Source: Aeromicrobium massiliense JC14 (lineage in GTDB: Bacteria; Actinomycetota; Actinomycetes; Propionibacteriales; Nocardioidaceae). Taken from it: a DNA stretch of 64,000 nt. The notes under the pieces were generated by a model. It was given only the letters and a program-made list of their open reading frames with translations. It was not told the origin of the DNA and did no database searches. Each line of letters begins with the position of its first letter. Within the stretch, counting starts at the first letter, position 1. Shown here one piece after another: positions 12,834-21,636 of the stretch. A program made the position numbers and the translations under genes. Location: positions 590,377 through 654,376 of the forward strand of contig NZ_HE978637.1 of NCBI RefSeq assembly GCF_000312105.1, written 5' to 3'.

Positions 12834-13271
12834 GTGCCCGGACCCCGCGTGAACAAGGTGGCCGACCGCATCAAGGTCGTCGTCGCCGAGATGCTGGAGC
12901 GCCGCATCAAGGACCCCCGCCTCGGCTTCGTGACCGTCACGGACGTCCGGCTGACCGGCGACGCCCAGCACGCGTCGGTGTTCTACACCGTCATGGGCGA
13001 CCAGAAGGCGATCGACGGCACCGCGCAGGCGCTGGAGAGCGCCAAGGGCGTCATCCGCTCGGAGGTCGGCAAGCAGCTCGGCGTGCGGCACACGCCGTCG
13101 CTGGAGTTCCACCTCGACGCCGTGCCCGAGAACGCCAAGGCGATCGAGGAGCTGCTCGAGCGGGCGCGCCAGCGTGACGCCGAGGTGGCGGCGCGGGCCG
13201 CCGGGGCCGACTTCGCCGGCGACCCCGACCCGTACAAGAAGAAGGACGACGCGGACGACGAGGACGCGTGA
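12834..13271 (+). CDS. rbfA: Ribosome-binding factor A
   Basis: Cold-shock and 30S-maturation factor acting on the 5' end of 16S rRNA. The 145-aa product carries the KH-like core ([22 protein letters not shown], then VFYTVMGD) and the family [10 protein letters not shown] motif. The C-terminal tail is acidic and disordered ([11 protein letters not shown]). The start is GTG 12834 with a strong AGGAGG 6 nt upstream. The stop overlaps the truB GTG start. Confidence 0.95.
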   Translation: MPGPRVNKVADRIKVVVAEMLERRIKDPRLGFVTVTDVRLTGDAQHASVFYTVMGDQKAIDGTAQALESAKGVIRSEVGKQLGVRHTPSLEFHLDAVPENAKAIEELLERARQRDAEVAARAAGADFAGDPDPYKKKDDADDEDA

Positions 13272-14149
13272 GCGAGCCCCTCGCCGGCATCGTCGTCGTC
13301 GACAAGCCGGCCGGGTGGACGTCCCACGACGTCGTGGGACGCACCCGGCGGCTTGCCGGCACCCGCAAGGTCGGTCACGCCGGCACGCTGGACCCGATGG
13401 CGACCGGCGTGCTGGTGCTCGGCATCAACCGCGCCACCCGGCTGCTGGGTCACCTCATGACGACCGAGAAGGAGTACCTGGCCACGATCCGGCTCGGCCA
13501 GGCGACGATCACCGACGATGCCGAGGGCGAGGTGACGTCCACGACGCCGGCGGGCGACGTGGACGCGGCCGCGGTCGAGGCGGCGCTCGCGCCGCTGCGC
13601 GGCGAGATCATGCAGGTGCCCTCGTCGGTGTCGGCGATCAAGGTCGACGGCCAGCGTTCCTACGCCCGCGTCCGCGGGGGCGAGGACGTCCAGCTGGCCG
13701 CGCGCCCGGTCACGGTCTCCACGCTGGAGGTCACCGACCTGCGGCACGACGGCGACGTCACCGACGTCGACGTGCGGGTCGTCTGCTCCAGCGGCACCTA
13801 CGTGCGTGCCCTCGCCCGCGACGCCGGCACCGCGCTGGGCGTCGGGGGACACCTGACGATGCTGCGGCGCACCCGGGTCGGCGGCTTCACGCTCGACCAG
13901 TCCCGCAGGCTCGAGCAGCTCGAGGAGTCGTTCGACGTCGTAGGCATGGACGACGTGGCGCGCCGCTCGTTCACGACCTGGACGGCCGACGAGCGCAGTG
14001 CGGCGGACGTCCGGTTTGGTCGCCGGCTCACCGCCACCGACCTGGGTGGCGACGGCGGCCCCGTGGCGGTGCTCGACCCCGACGGGCACTTCCTCGCGCT
14101 GTACGAGCAGGCGGGCGGCACGGCGCGTCCGGTGGCCGTGTTCGTCTGA
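13268..14149 (+). CDS. truB: tRNA pseudouridine(55) synthase TruB
   Basis: Makes pseudouridine 55 in the T-loop of tRNAs. The 293-aa product has the opening [14 protein letters not shown], the catalytic motif [13 protein letters not shown] with D42, and the [12 protein letters not shown] motif near residues 175-190. The C-terminal region is of the actinobacterial type. GTG 13268 overlaps the rbfA stop, so the genes are coupled. Confidence 0.95.
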   Translation: MSEPLAGIVVVDKPAGWTSHDVVGRTRRLAGTRKVGHAGTLDPMATGVLVLGINRATRLLGHLMTTEKEYLATIRLGQATITDDAEGEVTSTTPAGDVDAAAVEAALAPLRGEIMQVPSSVSAIKVDGQRSYARVRGGEDVQLAARPVTVSTLEVTDLRHDGDVTDVDVRVVCSSGTYVRALARDAGTALGVGGHLTMLRRTRVGGFTLDQSRRLEQLEESFDVVGMDDVARRSFTTWTADERSAADVRFGRRLTATDLGGDGGPVAVLDPDGHFLALYEQAGGTARPVAVFV

Positions 14150-14154
14150 GCCCC

Positions 14155-14160
14155 TAGGGT
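14155..14160 (+). promoter_or_regulatory. -10 element for leaderless phospholipase D-like gene
   Basis: TAGGGT is followed by 7 nt and ATG 14168. It lies 5 bp after the truB stop and has no associated ribosome-binding site. Confidence 0.5.
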
Positions 14161-14167
14161 GATCGCC

Positions 14168-15403
14168 ATGGCAGACCGCATGCGCCCGGGCCGGATCCTG
14201 CGACGCGCGCTCCTGACGCTGCTCGCCGCCCAGGCCACGGTCGTGGCCGCGCTCATGGGCACGACGAAGGTCCGCAAGATCCTGCGCGGCGACCACGCGG
14301 CCGAGTTCCCTGTCACCCCGCCGGTCCCGCTGCCGCTCGACGAGAACGTCGCCACGGTCTACACGTACGGCGAGGACCTGTTCGAGGACATGATCGCGGC
14401 GATCGAGAACGCCCAGCACCGCGTCCTGTTCGAGACCTACATCATCAAGGCCGACGCGACGGGCCGGCGGTTCAAGGCCGCGCTCGAGGCGGCGGCTGAC
14501 CGCGGCGTCGAGGTGCGCGTCGTCTACGACGCGTTCGCCAACCTGGTGGTGCCGCCGAGCTTCCTGCGCTTCCGCCCGCCCGTGCAGGTGCTGCGCTACC
14601 CGGTCTTCGGGCCGGGCTGGCGTGTCTTCGACTTCCGCCGCTACGGCCGCGACCACCGCAAGATCCTCGTGGTGGACGACGTGGTCGGCTACGTCGGCGG
14701 CTACAACATCGGCTCGCTGTACGCCACGGAGTGGCGCGACACCCACGTGCGCATCACCGGCCCCGCCGTGTGGGACCTGGACAACGCGTTCGTCGACTTC
14801 TGGAACCTGCGCAGTCCCGACCGCATCGTCCGCGAGTCCGGCGCGTCGTGCTGGGGCGCGCACGTGCGGGCCCATCGCAACGTCCCGCGCGTGCTGCACT
14901 TCCCGATCCGGGGCATGTACCTGGAGGCCATCGACCGGGCCAGCGACCACGTCCACATCACCGCGGCGTACTTCATCCCCGACCACGACATCCTCCGTGG
15001 CCTGCTCGAGGCGGCCCGCCGCGGCGTGGACGTGCGCATCCTCGTGCCCGAGGTGTCCAACCACGTGCTGGCCGACTGGCTCTCGCGCGGGTTCTACTCC
15101 TCGCTGCTGGACGGCGGCGTGCGGATCTTCCTGTACCAGGACGCCATGGTGCACGCGAAGACCGCCACGATCGACGGCATCTGGTCGACCGTCGGCACGG
15201 CCAACATCGACCGGCTGAGCCTCACCGGCAACTACGAGATCAACCTCGAGATCCTCGACGCGGGGTTCGCCGGGCACCTGGAGACGGTGTTCGCCAACGA
15301 CGTCGCCCACGCGCGCGAGCTCACCCGCGACGAGTGGTCGCGCCGCCCGTACATCGCCAAGGGCTGCGAGCTGCTGCTCGCCCCGCTGCGCCCGTTCCTC
15401 TGA
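14168..15403 (+). CDS. Phospholipase D/cardiolipin synthase-like protein
   Basis: A 411-aa member of the phospholipase D superfamily with one N-terminal hydrophobic segment (about residues 12-35) that should anchor it in the membrane. It has two HKD motifs: HRKILVVDD with H163, K165 and D170, and HAKTATIDG with H329 and K331. This architecture fits cardiolipin synthase-type phosphatidyltransferases, but substrate specificity cannot be read from sequence. GTG 14159 is a less likely start, because it overlaps the -10 element. Confidence 0.85.
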   Translation: MADRMRPGRILRRALLTLLAAQATVVAALMGTTKVRKILRGDHAAEFPVTPPVPLPLDENVATVYTYGEDLFEDMIAAIENAQHRVLFETYIIKADATGRRFKAALEAAADRGVEVRVVYDAFANLVVPPSFLRFRPPVQVLRYPVFGPGWRVFDFRRYGRDHRKILVVDDVVGYVGGYNIGSLYATEWRDTHVRITGPAVWDLDNAFVDFWNLRSPDRIVRESGASCWGAHVRAHRNVPRVLHFPIRGMYLEAIDRASDHVHITAAYFIPDHDILRGLLEAARRGVDVRILVPEVSNHVLADWLSRGFYSSLLDGGVRIFLYQDAMVHAKTATIDGIWSTVGTANIDRLSLTGNYEINLEILDAGFAGHLETVFANDVAHARELTRDEWSRRPYIAKGCELLLAPLRPFL

Positions 15404-15433
15404 GCGCGTCCTGCCGCGTCGGCGGCGGGTGGC

Positions 15434-15439
15434 TACAGT
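15434..15439 (+). promoter_or_regulatory. -10 element for leaderless ribF
   Basis: TACAGT is followed by a 7-nt spacer and GTG 15447. This excludes the upstream in-frame GTG codons at 15429 and 15438. Confidence 0.55.
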
Positions 15440-15446
15440 GTCCGGC

Positions 15447-16382
15447 GTGGCGATCTGGGCTGAGGTGGACGGAGCGACGGGCGTGCCGCGCACGCACGCG
15501 TGCGTGGTGACGATCGGCAACTTCGACGGCGTCCACCGCGGGCACCGGCTGGTGCTGGAGCACACCCGCGAGGACGCGCACCGACGCGGCATCGCCACGG
15601 TGGCCGTGACGTTCCACCCGCACCCGCTCGAGGTCATCGCCCCGGCCCACGCCCCCAAGCGGCTCACCTCGATCGAGCGCCGCATCGAGCTGCTGCGCGA
15701 GGCCGGCGCCGACGAGGTCTACGTGCTCGACTTCGACCGCGAGATGGCGTCGTGGAGCCCCGAGGAGTTCGTCACGCGCGTGGTCGTCGACCAGCTGCAC
15801 GCCGCCAACGTCGTCGTCGGCGACAACTTCCGCTTCGGCCACAAGGCCCAGGGCGACGTGGCCTACCTGCGCGAGGCCGGGGAGCGGCTCGGCTTCGCCG
15901 TCGACGACCGCAGCCTGCTCGGCGACGGCGAGGCGTTCTCGTCCACCCGCGTGCGCGAGCTGGTGGCCGAGCGCCGTCTGGACGAGGCCGCCGAGGTGCT
16001 GGGCCGCCCGGTCGAGGTGACCGGCACGATCGTCGGCGGCGACCGCCGCGGGCGCGAGCTCGGCTTCCCGACCGCGAACGTGCCCGTCGACGAGGCCTAC
16101 GCGGTGCCGCCGGACGGCGTGTACGCGGGCTGGCTCGTGCGGGCGTCGGGGGAGCGGCTGCCCGCCGCGATCTCGGTTGGCTCGAACCCCACGTTCGACG
16201 GCACCGAGCGCCGGGTCGAGTCGTACGTGCTCGACCGCGACGACCTCGACCTGTACGGCGAGCACGTGCGGGTCGAGCTGGTCGCCCCCGTGCGCGAGAT
16301 GGAGCGCTTCGACGGGGTCGAGGCCCTGGTGGCGCGGATGCACGACGACGTCGCGCGCACCCGCGCCCTCCTGGCGCTCTAG
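15447..16382 (+). CDS. ribF: Bifunctional riboflavin kinase/FAD synthetase
   Basis: Phosphorylates riboflavin to FMN and adenylates FMN to FAD. The 311-aa product has the N-terminal nucleotidyltransferase domain with IGNFDGVHRGHR near residues 20-31, and FSSTRVREL. The C-terminal flavokinase domain carries GRELGFPTANV, then GVYAGW and SVGSNPTFDG. The start is GTG 15447, set by the -10 element. The 3' end overlaps the convergent GDSL gene by 4 bp. Confidence 0.95.
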   Translation: MAIWAEVDGATGVPRTHACVVTIGNFDGVHRGHRLVLEHTREDAHRRGIATVAVTFHPHPLEVIAPAHAPKRLTSIERRIELLREAGADEVYVLDFDREMASWSPEEFVTRVVVDQLHAANVVVGDNFRFGHKAQGDVAYLREAGERLGFAVDDRSLLGDGEAFSSTRVRELVAERRLDEAAEVLGRPVEVTGTIVGGDRRGRELGFPTANVPVDEAYAVPPDGVYAGWLVRASGERLPAAISVGSNPTFDGTERRVESYVLDRDDLDLYGEHVRVELVAPVREMERFDGVEALVARMHDDVARTRALLAL

Positions 16383-17260
16383 GCGTCCTGGTCGACCGCG
16401 TCGGCGACGGCGTCGGCGACCGCTTCCATGCCCTCGGCGTTCGGGTGCAGCGTGATGCCGTCGCCGAGCGGGGCGGTGAGCCCGTTGGTCCACGGGTCCT
16501 CGCTGCACGCGTGATGGTCCTCGGACGCCGCGGTCATCGACACGTAGGTGACGCCGGCAGCCTGGGCCGCCTTGGCCAGCGCCGCGTCGATCTGCTTCTC
16601 GCCCTGGGCGACGCCGGACGTGTCGACGCCGCTGCCGCCGAGCAGCTCGCAGCTCTGGCCGTTGGCGGTCACGCGCAGGTAGCCGACCAGCAGCACCTCC
16701 GCGTCGGGCGCCTTCTCCTTGACCGCGTCCAGCACGGTGGTGACGCGCGTGGTCGTGGCGGCCAGCACCTTCGGCAGCTTGGTGCGCAGGTAGGCGCCGC
16801 AGGCGTCGCCGGGGGCGACGCACACGCTGGCCAGGCTGCTGAACAGCCCGTCGTCGTTGCCGCCGATGCCGACCGTCACCAGGGAGGTGCTCTCGTCGAC
16901 GGCGTCGAGCTGGGCCGGCACGGGCTCGGTGCTGCCCGGGATCGGCACGGCCTGCAGGATGTTGTCCGACGTCGCGCCGCCGCAGCTGACGTCGGTGAAG
17001 GACGCGACGTCGAGCTCCTCGGCGAGCACGCTGGGGTAGTTGCGCGTCGACCGGCCGCACTGGCCGGAGTCGCCGTCGACCGGGTTGATCGAGGGTCCTG
17101 CGGTGTACGAGTCGCCCAGGGCGACGTAGCGCAGCGCGTCGGCGTCGGCGGACGCGGCGGACTGCTCGTCGGGGGCGTCGTCGTCGCCTCCGGAGCAGGC
17201 GGGCAGGACGAGCAGGGCGGCCGCGCACAGGGCGGCGCTGGTTCGGGATCGCAGACGCAT
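16379..17260 (-). CDS. SGNH/GDSL-hydrolase lipoprotein
   Basis: A 293-aa predicted lipoprotein: the signal peptide ends in LLVLPAC (lipobox) and is followed by a Gly/Asp linker. SGNH blocks are visible: GDSYTAG (block I, Ser nucleophile), CGGATSDN (Gly), GIGGNDDG (Asn) and a C-terminal DGITLHPNAEG with the Asp/His pair. The several Cys residues could form disulfides outside the cell. It should be a secreted esterase or lipase acting at the cell surface. ATG 17260 is preceded on the minus strand by TACGCT (17268-17273) with a 7-nt spacer, so it is probably leaderless. Confidence 0.88.
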   Translation of the reverse strand: MRLRSRTSAALCAAALLVLPACSGGDDDAPDEQSAASADADALRYVALGDSYTAGPSINPVDGDSGQCGRSTRNYPSVLAEELDVASFTDVSCGGATSDNILQAVPIPGSTEPVPAQLDAVDESTSLVTVGIGGNDDGLFSSLASVCVAPGDACGAYLRTKLPKVLAATTTRVTTVLDAVKEKAPDAEVLLVGYLRVTANGQSCELLGGSGVDTSGVAQGEKQIDAALAKAAQAAGVTYVSMTAASEDHHACSEDPWTNGLTAPLGDGITLHPNAEGMEAVADAVADAVDQDA

Positions 17261-17308
17261 GGGTCGCAGCGTAGGCGATGGGATTACCGCCGGGGATCAC
17301 CGCGCTGG

Positions 17309-17314
17309 TAGGCT
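17309..17314 (+). promoter_or_regulatory. -10 element of the rpsO promoter
   Basis: TAGGCT lies 86 bp before the rpsO start. This gives an mRNA leader of roughly 75-80 nt with AGGAG before ATG 17401. A structured leader would allow S15 autoregulation, but I see no specific motif for it. Confidence 0.45.
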
Positions 17315-17400
17315 TGGGACGCCGTCAGAACGGCCACGGACAGAGAGTGCCCCGGTGAACCGGCCCGGGCGCGCCGTGCAACGAGACCCACAGGAGTCAC

Positions 17401-17691
17401 ATGTCGAAGAAGACTGCCGCCCCCACCGTCGTGGACATGTCCAAGGCGGACATCATCAAGGAGTACGCGACCGCGGAGGGCGACACCGGCTCCCCGGAGG
17501 TCCAGATCGCTCTGCTCACCGGTCGCATCGCGCACCTGACCGAGCACCTCAAGGAGCACAAGCACGACCACCACAGCCGTCGTGGCCTGCTGCTGCTCGT
17601 CGGTCAGCGTCGTCGCCTGCTCAACTACCTGCAGAACAACGACATCGAGCGCTACCGCTCGCTGATCGAGCGTCTCGGCCTGCGTCGCTGA
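17401..17691 (+). CDS. rpsO: 30S ribosomal protein S15
   Basis: Binds 16S rRNA in the central domain. The 96-aa product carries the S15 signature [35 protein letters not shown] and RRRLLNYL. It has about 7 extra N-terminal residues compared with the usual 89-aa form. A good AGGAG lies before ATG 17401. It is followed by pnp, the conserved rpsO-pnp pair. Confidence 0.96.
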   Translation: MSKKTAAPTVVDMSKADIIKEYATAEGDTGSPEVQIALLTGRIAHLTEHLKEHKHDHHSRRGLLLLVGQRRRLLNYLQNNDIERYRSLIERLGLRR

Positions 17692-17699
17692 CGTGACAG

Positions 17700-17728
17700 G
17701 AGGCGGTCACCCCTCGGGTGGCCGCCTC
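17700..17728 (+). terminator. Stem-loop after rpsO in the rpsO-pnp intergenic region
   Basis: A 13-bp stem with one G-U pair joins 17700-17712 and 17716-17728 around a 3-nt loop. No T-run follows. In Streptomyces the rpsO-pnp intergenic hairpin is cleaved by RNase III and controls pnp, so this may be a processing site as much as a terminator. A second, smaller hairpin with GGGAC/GTCCC arms lies near 17816-17828. Confidence 0.6.
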
Positions 17729-17916
17729 TGCTGCACCTCCCACAACTGAACAAGCGCCAACACCACCGGACGAGGCCGCCAGGCACGACGAGCCCGGTCC
17801 TCGGTAGTGGCTCTCGGGACGCCGTCCCGCGGGCCTCGATCGAAGATCGGCACCACCAGCGCCGGCCGGCGTCCTCGTCCCGACGAGCGGGCATCGTGCC
17901 CGCGGAAGGGACTTCC

Positions 17917-20148
17917 ATGTCCGAACCCACCGTCCACTCGGTCGAGACGACCATCGACAACGGCCGCTTCGGCACGCGCACCGTGCGCTTCGAGACCGGC
18001 CTCCTGGCCCGCCAGGCCGGCGGCGCCGTGTCCGCCTTCCTCGACGACGACACCATGCTGCTGTCGACGACCACCGCCAGCAAGCAGCCGAAGGATCACT
18101 TCGACTTCTTCCCGCTGACGGTCGACGTCGAGGAGCGCATGTACGCCGCGGGTCGCATCCCCGGCTCGTTCTTCCGTCGCGAGGGCCGTCCCAGCGAGGA
18201 CGCCATCCTGACCTGCCGCCTGATCGACCGCCCGCTGCGCCCGACCTTCAAGAAGGGCCTGCGCAACGAGGTCCAGGTCGTCATCACGGTCATGGCCCTG
18301 AACCCCGACACGCCGTACGACGTCCTGGCGATCAACGCCGCGTCGGCGTCCACGCAGATCTCCGGCCTGCCGTTCTCGGGCCCGATCGGTGCCACGCGCA
18401 TCGCGCTCATCGACGGCCAGTGGGTCGCGTTCCCCACCCACGCCCAGCTCGAGGACGCCGTCTTCGACATGGTCATCGCCGGCCGTGTCGCCGGTGACGA
18501 CGTCGCCGTGATGATGGTCGAGGCCGAGTCCACCGAGAAGACCTGGGAGCTCGTCCAGGTCGGCGTCCAGGCGCCCACCGAGGAGGTCGTCGCCGAGGGC
18601 ATGGAGGCGGCCAAGGCCGTCATCAAGCAGATGTGCGAGGCCCAGGCCGAGCTCGCCGCGTCCGCGGCCAAGCCGGTCCAGGACTTCCCGGTCTTCCTCG
18701 ACTACGAGGACGACGCCTACGACGCGGTCAAGGAGATCGCGTCGGAGTCGATGAAGCAGGCGCTGACCATCGTCAGCAAGGCCGACCGCGAGGCCCGCGA
18801 GGCCGAGATCAAGGCCGACGTCGTCGACCAGCTCGGCGAGCGCTTCGCCGGCCGCGAGAAGGAGCTCGGCGCCGCGCTGCGCTCGCTGACCAAGGCCCTG
18901 GTGCGCGAGCGCGTCCTGCGCGACAAGGTGCGCATCGACGGTCGTGGCCTGGCCGACATCCGCGAGCTGTCGGCCGAGGTCGGCGTCATCCCGCGCGTCC
19001 ACGGCTCGGCCCTGTTCCAGCGCGGCGAGACCCAGATCCTGGGCGTCACCACGCTGAACATGCTCGACCTGGAGCAGAAGCTCGACACGCTCTCGCCCGA
19101 GAAGACGCGTCGCTACATGCACAACTACAACTTCCCGCCGTTCTCCACCGGTGAGACCGGACGCGTGGGCTCGCCCAAGCGTCGCGAGATCGGCCACGGC
19201 GCGCTGGCCGGCCGGGCGCTCATGCCCGTCCTGCCCCCGCGCGAGGAGTTCCCCTACGCGATCCGTCAGGTCTCGGAGGCGCTGAGCTCGAACGGCTCGA
19301 CGTCGATGGGCTCGGTCTGCGCCTCGACCCTCGGCCTGCTCAACGCCGGTGTGCCGCTGCGTGCGCCGGTCGCGGGCATCGCCATGGGCCTGATCTCGGG
19401 CGAGGTCGACGGCCAGACCCAGTACGTCACGCTGACCGACATCCTCGGCGCCGAGGACGCGTACGGCGACATGGACTTCAAGGTCGCCGGCACCCGGGAG
19501 TTCGTCACCGCGCTGCAGCTCGACACCAAGCTCGACGGCATCCCCGCCGACGTGCTGGGCGGCGCGCTGAAGCAGGCCCGCGAGGCCCGCTTCACGATCC
19601 TGGACGTCATGGCCGAGGCCATCGACGAGCCGGACGAGATGAGCCCCTTCGCCCCGCGGATCATCAGCATCAAGATCCCGGTCGACAAGATCGGCGAGGT
19701 CATCGGCCCGAAGGGCAAGATGATCAACCAGATCCAGGACGACACGGGCGCGAAGATCTCGCTCGAGGACGACGGCACCGTCTACATCGGCGCCGACAAC
19801 GGCGACGCGGCCGACGCCGCCCGCGCGGCGATCAACGCGATCGCCAACCCGACGATGCCCGAGGTCGGCGAGCGCTACCTCGGCACCGTCGTCAAGACGG
19901 TCGACTTCGGCGCGTTCATCTCGCTGCTCCCGGGCAAGGACGGCCTGCTGCACATCAGCAAGCTGCGCGAGCTCAACGGCGGCCAGCGCGTGAACAACGT
20001 CGAGGACGTCCTGTCGGTCGGCCAGAAGATCCAGGTCGAGATCGCCGAGCTCGGCGACCGCGGCAAGCTGTCGCTGATCCCCGTGGTCGAGGGCAAGGCG
20101 GAGGCCTCCGAGGAGGCCCCCGCCGAGGAGCCGGCCACCGAGGCCTGA
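17917..20148 (+). CDS. pnp: Polyribonucleotide nucleotidyltransferase (guanosine pentaphosphate synthetase)
   Basis: Phosphorolytic 3'-5' exoribonuclease and RNA-tailing enzyme. The 743-aa product has two RNase PH domains separated by the helical PNPase linker, then a KH domain ([18 protein letters not shown], about residues 587-604) and an S1 domain ([26 protein letters not shown]). The Glu/Ala-rich tail is disordered. ATG 17917 follows GGAAGGGA by about 6 nt; the in-frame GTG 17896 is less likely. Confidence 0.96.
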   Translation: MSEPTVHSVETTIDNGRFGTRTVRFETGLLARQAGGAVSAFLDDDTMLLSTTTASKQPKDHFDFFPLTVDVEERMYAAGRIPGSFFRREGRPSEDAILTCRLIDRPLRPTFKKGLRNEVQVVITVMALNPDTPYDVLAINAASASTQISGLPFSGPIGATRIALIDGQWVAFPTHAQLEDAVFDMVIAGRVAGDDVAVMMVEAESTEKTWELVQVGVQAPTEEVVAEGMEAAKAVIKQMCEAQAELAASAAKPVQDFPVFLDYEDDAYDAVKEIASESMKQALTIVSKADREAREAEIKADVVDQLGERFAGREKELGAALRSLTKALVRERVLRDKVRIDGRGLADIRELSAEVGVIPRVHGSALFQRGETQILGVTTLNMLDLEQKLDTLSPEKTRRYMHNYNFPPFSTGETGRVGSPKRREIGHGALAGRALMPVLPPREEFPYAIRQVSEALSSNGSTSMGSVCASTLGLLNAGVPLRAPVAGIAMGLISGEVDGQTQYVTLTDILGAEDAYGDMDFKVAGTREFVTALQLDTKLDGIPADVLGGALKQAREARFTILDVMAEAIDEPDEMSPFAPRIISIKIPVDKIGEVIGPKGKMINQIQDDTGAKISLEDDGTVYIGADNGDAADAARAAINAIANPTMPEVGERYLGTVVKTVDFGAFISLLPGKDGLLHISKLRELNGGQRVNNVEDVLSVGQKIQVEIAELGDRGKLSLIPVVEGKAEASEEAPAEEPATEA

Positions 20149-20163
20149 TCCGCCACTCCTGAC

Positions 20164-20200
20164 GCGCCGGCGTCCGGGCCACGTGCCCGGGCGTCGGCGC
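20164..20200 (+). terminator. Intrinsic-type terminator hairpin after pnp
   Basis: A 16-bp stem with two G-U pairs joins 20164-20179 and 20185-20200 around a 5-nt loop, followed by TGTCGTTCCC. It lies 16 bp after the pnp stop and before an unrelated gene, which supports a terminator role. Confidence 0.65.
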
Positions 20201-20283
20201 TGTCGTTCCCGAAACCGCCCCAGCGCCGGCGCGGTCGGCCAGGATGACGGCAGGTCCCCGAGAGCCGGGCCGGAGGGGGAGCT

Positions 20284-21417
20284 GTGGGAGCCGTCGGAGT
20301 CGTCCGAGCAGCGTTGGCGGTCGCCGTGTCCCTGGGCGTGGTGGCGTGCTCCGACGGCGGCTGGGAGCCGTCGGACGCGGTGACGCTCGAGGAGGCGTCG
20401 GCACCCGGCTACACCGAGGACGTCGTGGCGGCGGTGCTGGTGGCCCAGGCCCCGGACAAGTTCCAGGACACGGACGACGGCGCGATCGTGCTCGTGGCCT
20501 CGGACGGGAGCACCCGCGTCGTGGAGGCCGAGGGCGTCGGGAACGAGGGCGACCTGGCCATGAACGCCCACGGGCACGTCGCGTGGGCGGGGGTCTCCGG
20601 ACTCCGGGTCGTGGCCGGGGAGCGAAGCGTGACCGGGCCGCCGTCGGAGCTGAGCATGGGGGCCGCAGTCGTGCCCGACGCGCAGGGCCGCTTCCACTGG
20701 CTCGACGGCGTGACCCGCTGGGTCACCCCGACCGGCGTGTCCGGCCGCCGCGCCTACCTGCTGGAGCTGGGCGCCGCCGACGGACCGGACGGCTCGCTGC
20801 TCGCGACGAAGCTCGGCTCCGGCACCGAACCGAGCCGGGTGGCCACCTGGGACCTCCGCCGGCACCACCGGAGCAGTCCGGCGCCGGAGTCCTGCGGGAC
20901 CAGCGACCCGTTCGACCAGGGTGGCCGGCTGTGGTTCCTCGATCAGTGGTGCGACGGCGGCGCGACCGACCAGGTCCTGGCCCTGGCCTCCGTCGACCCG
21001 GTCCGCGGGACCTATCGCGCCGCGCCCCTGCGCGGCTACGGGATGCACGGTCACCGTTCGACGTCGGATGGAGGGCCCAGCCCGCTGGCCGACGCCGCCG
21101 AGCGCGGACACCTGCACGACGGGCGCCTGTACACCGTCGACCACCGCGGGGTCCTGGTCGCGGCCGACCTGCGGCGCGGACGACTGACCGATGTGGGGCG
21201 GCTGAGCGAGCGAGCACGCCGGGCCCGGGACGTCCGCGTCGCGTGGGCCGCTGGGCGGATGTCCGTGCTGGTCGTGGACGGGCGGGGCGACGACGCGGTG
21301 CTGGAGACGTACGACCTGGCGCACGGGACGCTGGAGCGGACCCTGGCGGTGCGGAAGCTGGCTGGGCTCGTGCCCGGCGACGGCTCACGTGTGGTGACGG
21401 GGTTCGCCGTCCGGTAG
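20284..21417 (+). CDS. Hypothetical lipoprotein, possibly beta-propeller-like
   Basis: A 377-aa protein with a signal peptide and lipobox (GVVAC, Cys about residue 22). I recognise no family. The body consists of repeated short strands of the type 'D/G-x-x-R-V-V', with Trp and Gly at intervals, and several 'DGG' and 'DGRG' turns. This could be a beta-propeller, but no WD, YVTN or Kelch consensus is clear. Two Cys (in ESCGTS and QWCDGG) may form a disulfide. GTG 20284 follows a GGAGGGGGAG ribosome-binding site. It stands alone between pnp and the cellobiose operon. Confidence 0.7.
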   Translation: MGAVGVVRAALAVAVSLGVVACSDGGWEPSDAVTLEEASAPGYTEDVVAAVLVAQAPDKFQDTDDGAIVLVASDGSTRVVEAEGVGNEGDLAMNAHGHVAWAGVSGLRVVAGERSVTGPPSELSMGAAVVPDAQGRFHWLDGVTRWVTPTGVSGRRAYLLELGAADGPDGSLLATKLGSGTEPSRVATWDLRRHHRSSPAPESCGTSDPFDQGGRLWFLDQWCDGGATDQVLALASVDPVRGTYRAAPLRGYGMHGHRSTSDGGPSPLADAAERGHLHDGRLYTVDHRGVLVAADLRRGRLTDVGRLSERARRARDVRVAWAAGRMSVLVVDGRGDDAVLETYDLAHGTLERTLAVRKLAGLVPGDGSRVVTGFAVR

Positions 21418-21526
21418 GGCTGTCGTCCCGAGCGGTCCGGTCCTCAGCGCTCGCGCCGCTGAGGTTCGTCGACCGGGTGCCCCTGACCCTCGGACCCGGG
21501 CAGGATCGGTCGCGGACGCGCCCGTT

Positions 21527-21540
21527 TGGGAACGCTCCCA
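21527..21540. promoter_or_regulatory. CebR-type LacI-family operator O1
   Basis: TGGGAACGCTCCCA is one base from the Streptomyces CebR box TGGGAGCGCTCCCA. It lies just upstream of the -35 element of the sugar-operon promoter and probably binds the LacI regulator encoded at 26148. Confidence 0.8.
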
Positions 21541-21548
21541 AAAAGCCC

Positions 21549-21577
21549 TTGACGCTCGATGTGACGCGGGTCATACT
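21549..21577 (+). promoter_or_regulatory. Promoter of the cellobiose-type operon
   Basis: TTGACG (-35, 21549-21554) and CATACT (-10, 21572-21577) are separated by 17 bp, a good housekeeping sigma promoter. It lies exactly between the two operators. Confidence 0.75.
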
Positions 21578-21579
21578 CG

Positions 21580-21593
21580 TGGGAACGCTCCCA
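21580..21593. promoter_or_regulatory. CebR-type LacI-family operator O2
   Basis: A second, identical TGGGAACGCTCCCA, starting 3 bp after the -10 and covering the expected transcription start. Its centre is 53 bp from that of O1, about five helical turns, so both sites face the same side of the DNA. Confidence 0.8.
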
Positions 21594-21636
21594 CAGAGGG
21601 CCGTCCGGGCCGGCGGGGCAGTCAAGGAGGCATGAC

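Noticed and set aside
17707-21324. Very long open frame (about 1,200 codons) on the minus strand opposite pnp
   Set aside because: It is the antisense of pnp and the lipoprotein gene. High G+C leaves the complementary frames open; its composition (Arg/Gly/Asp/Val/His-rich) and lack of domains show it is not coding. Many similar frames occur across the window.
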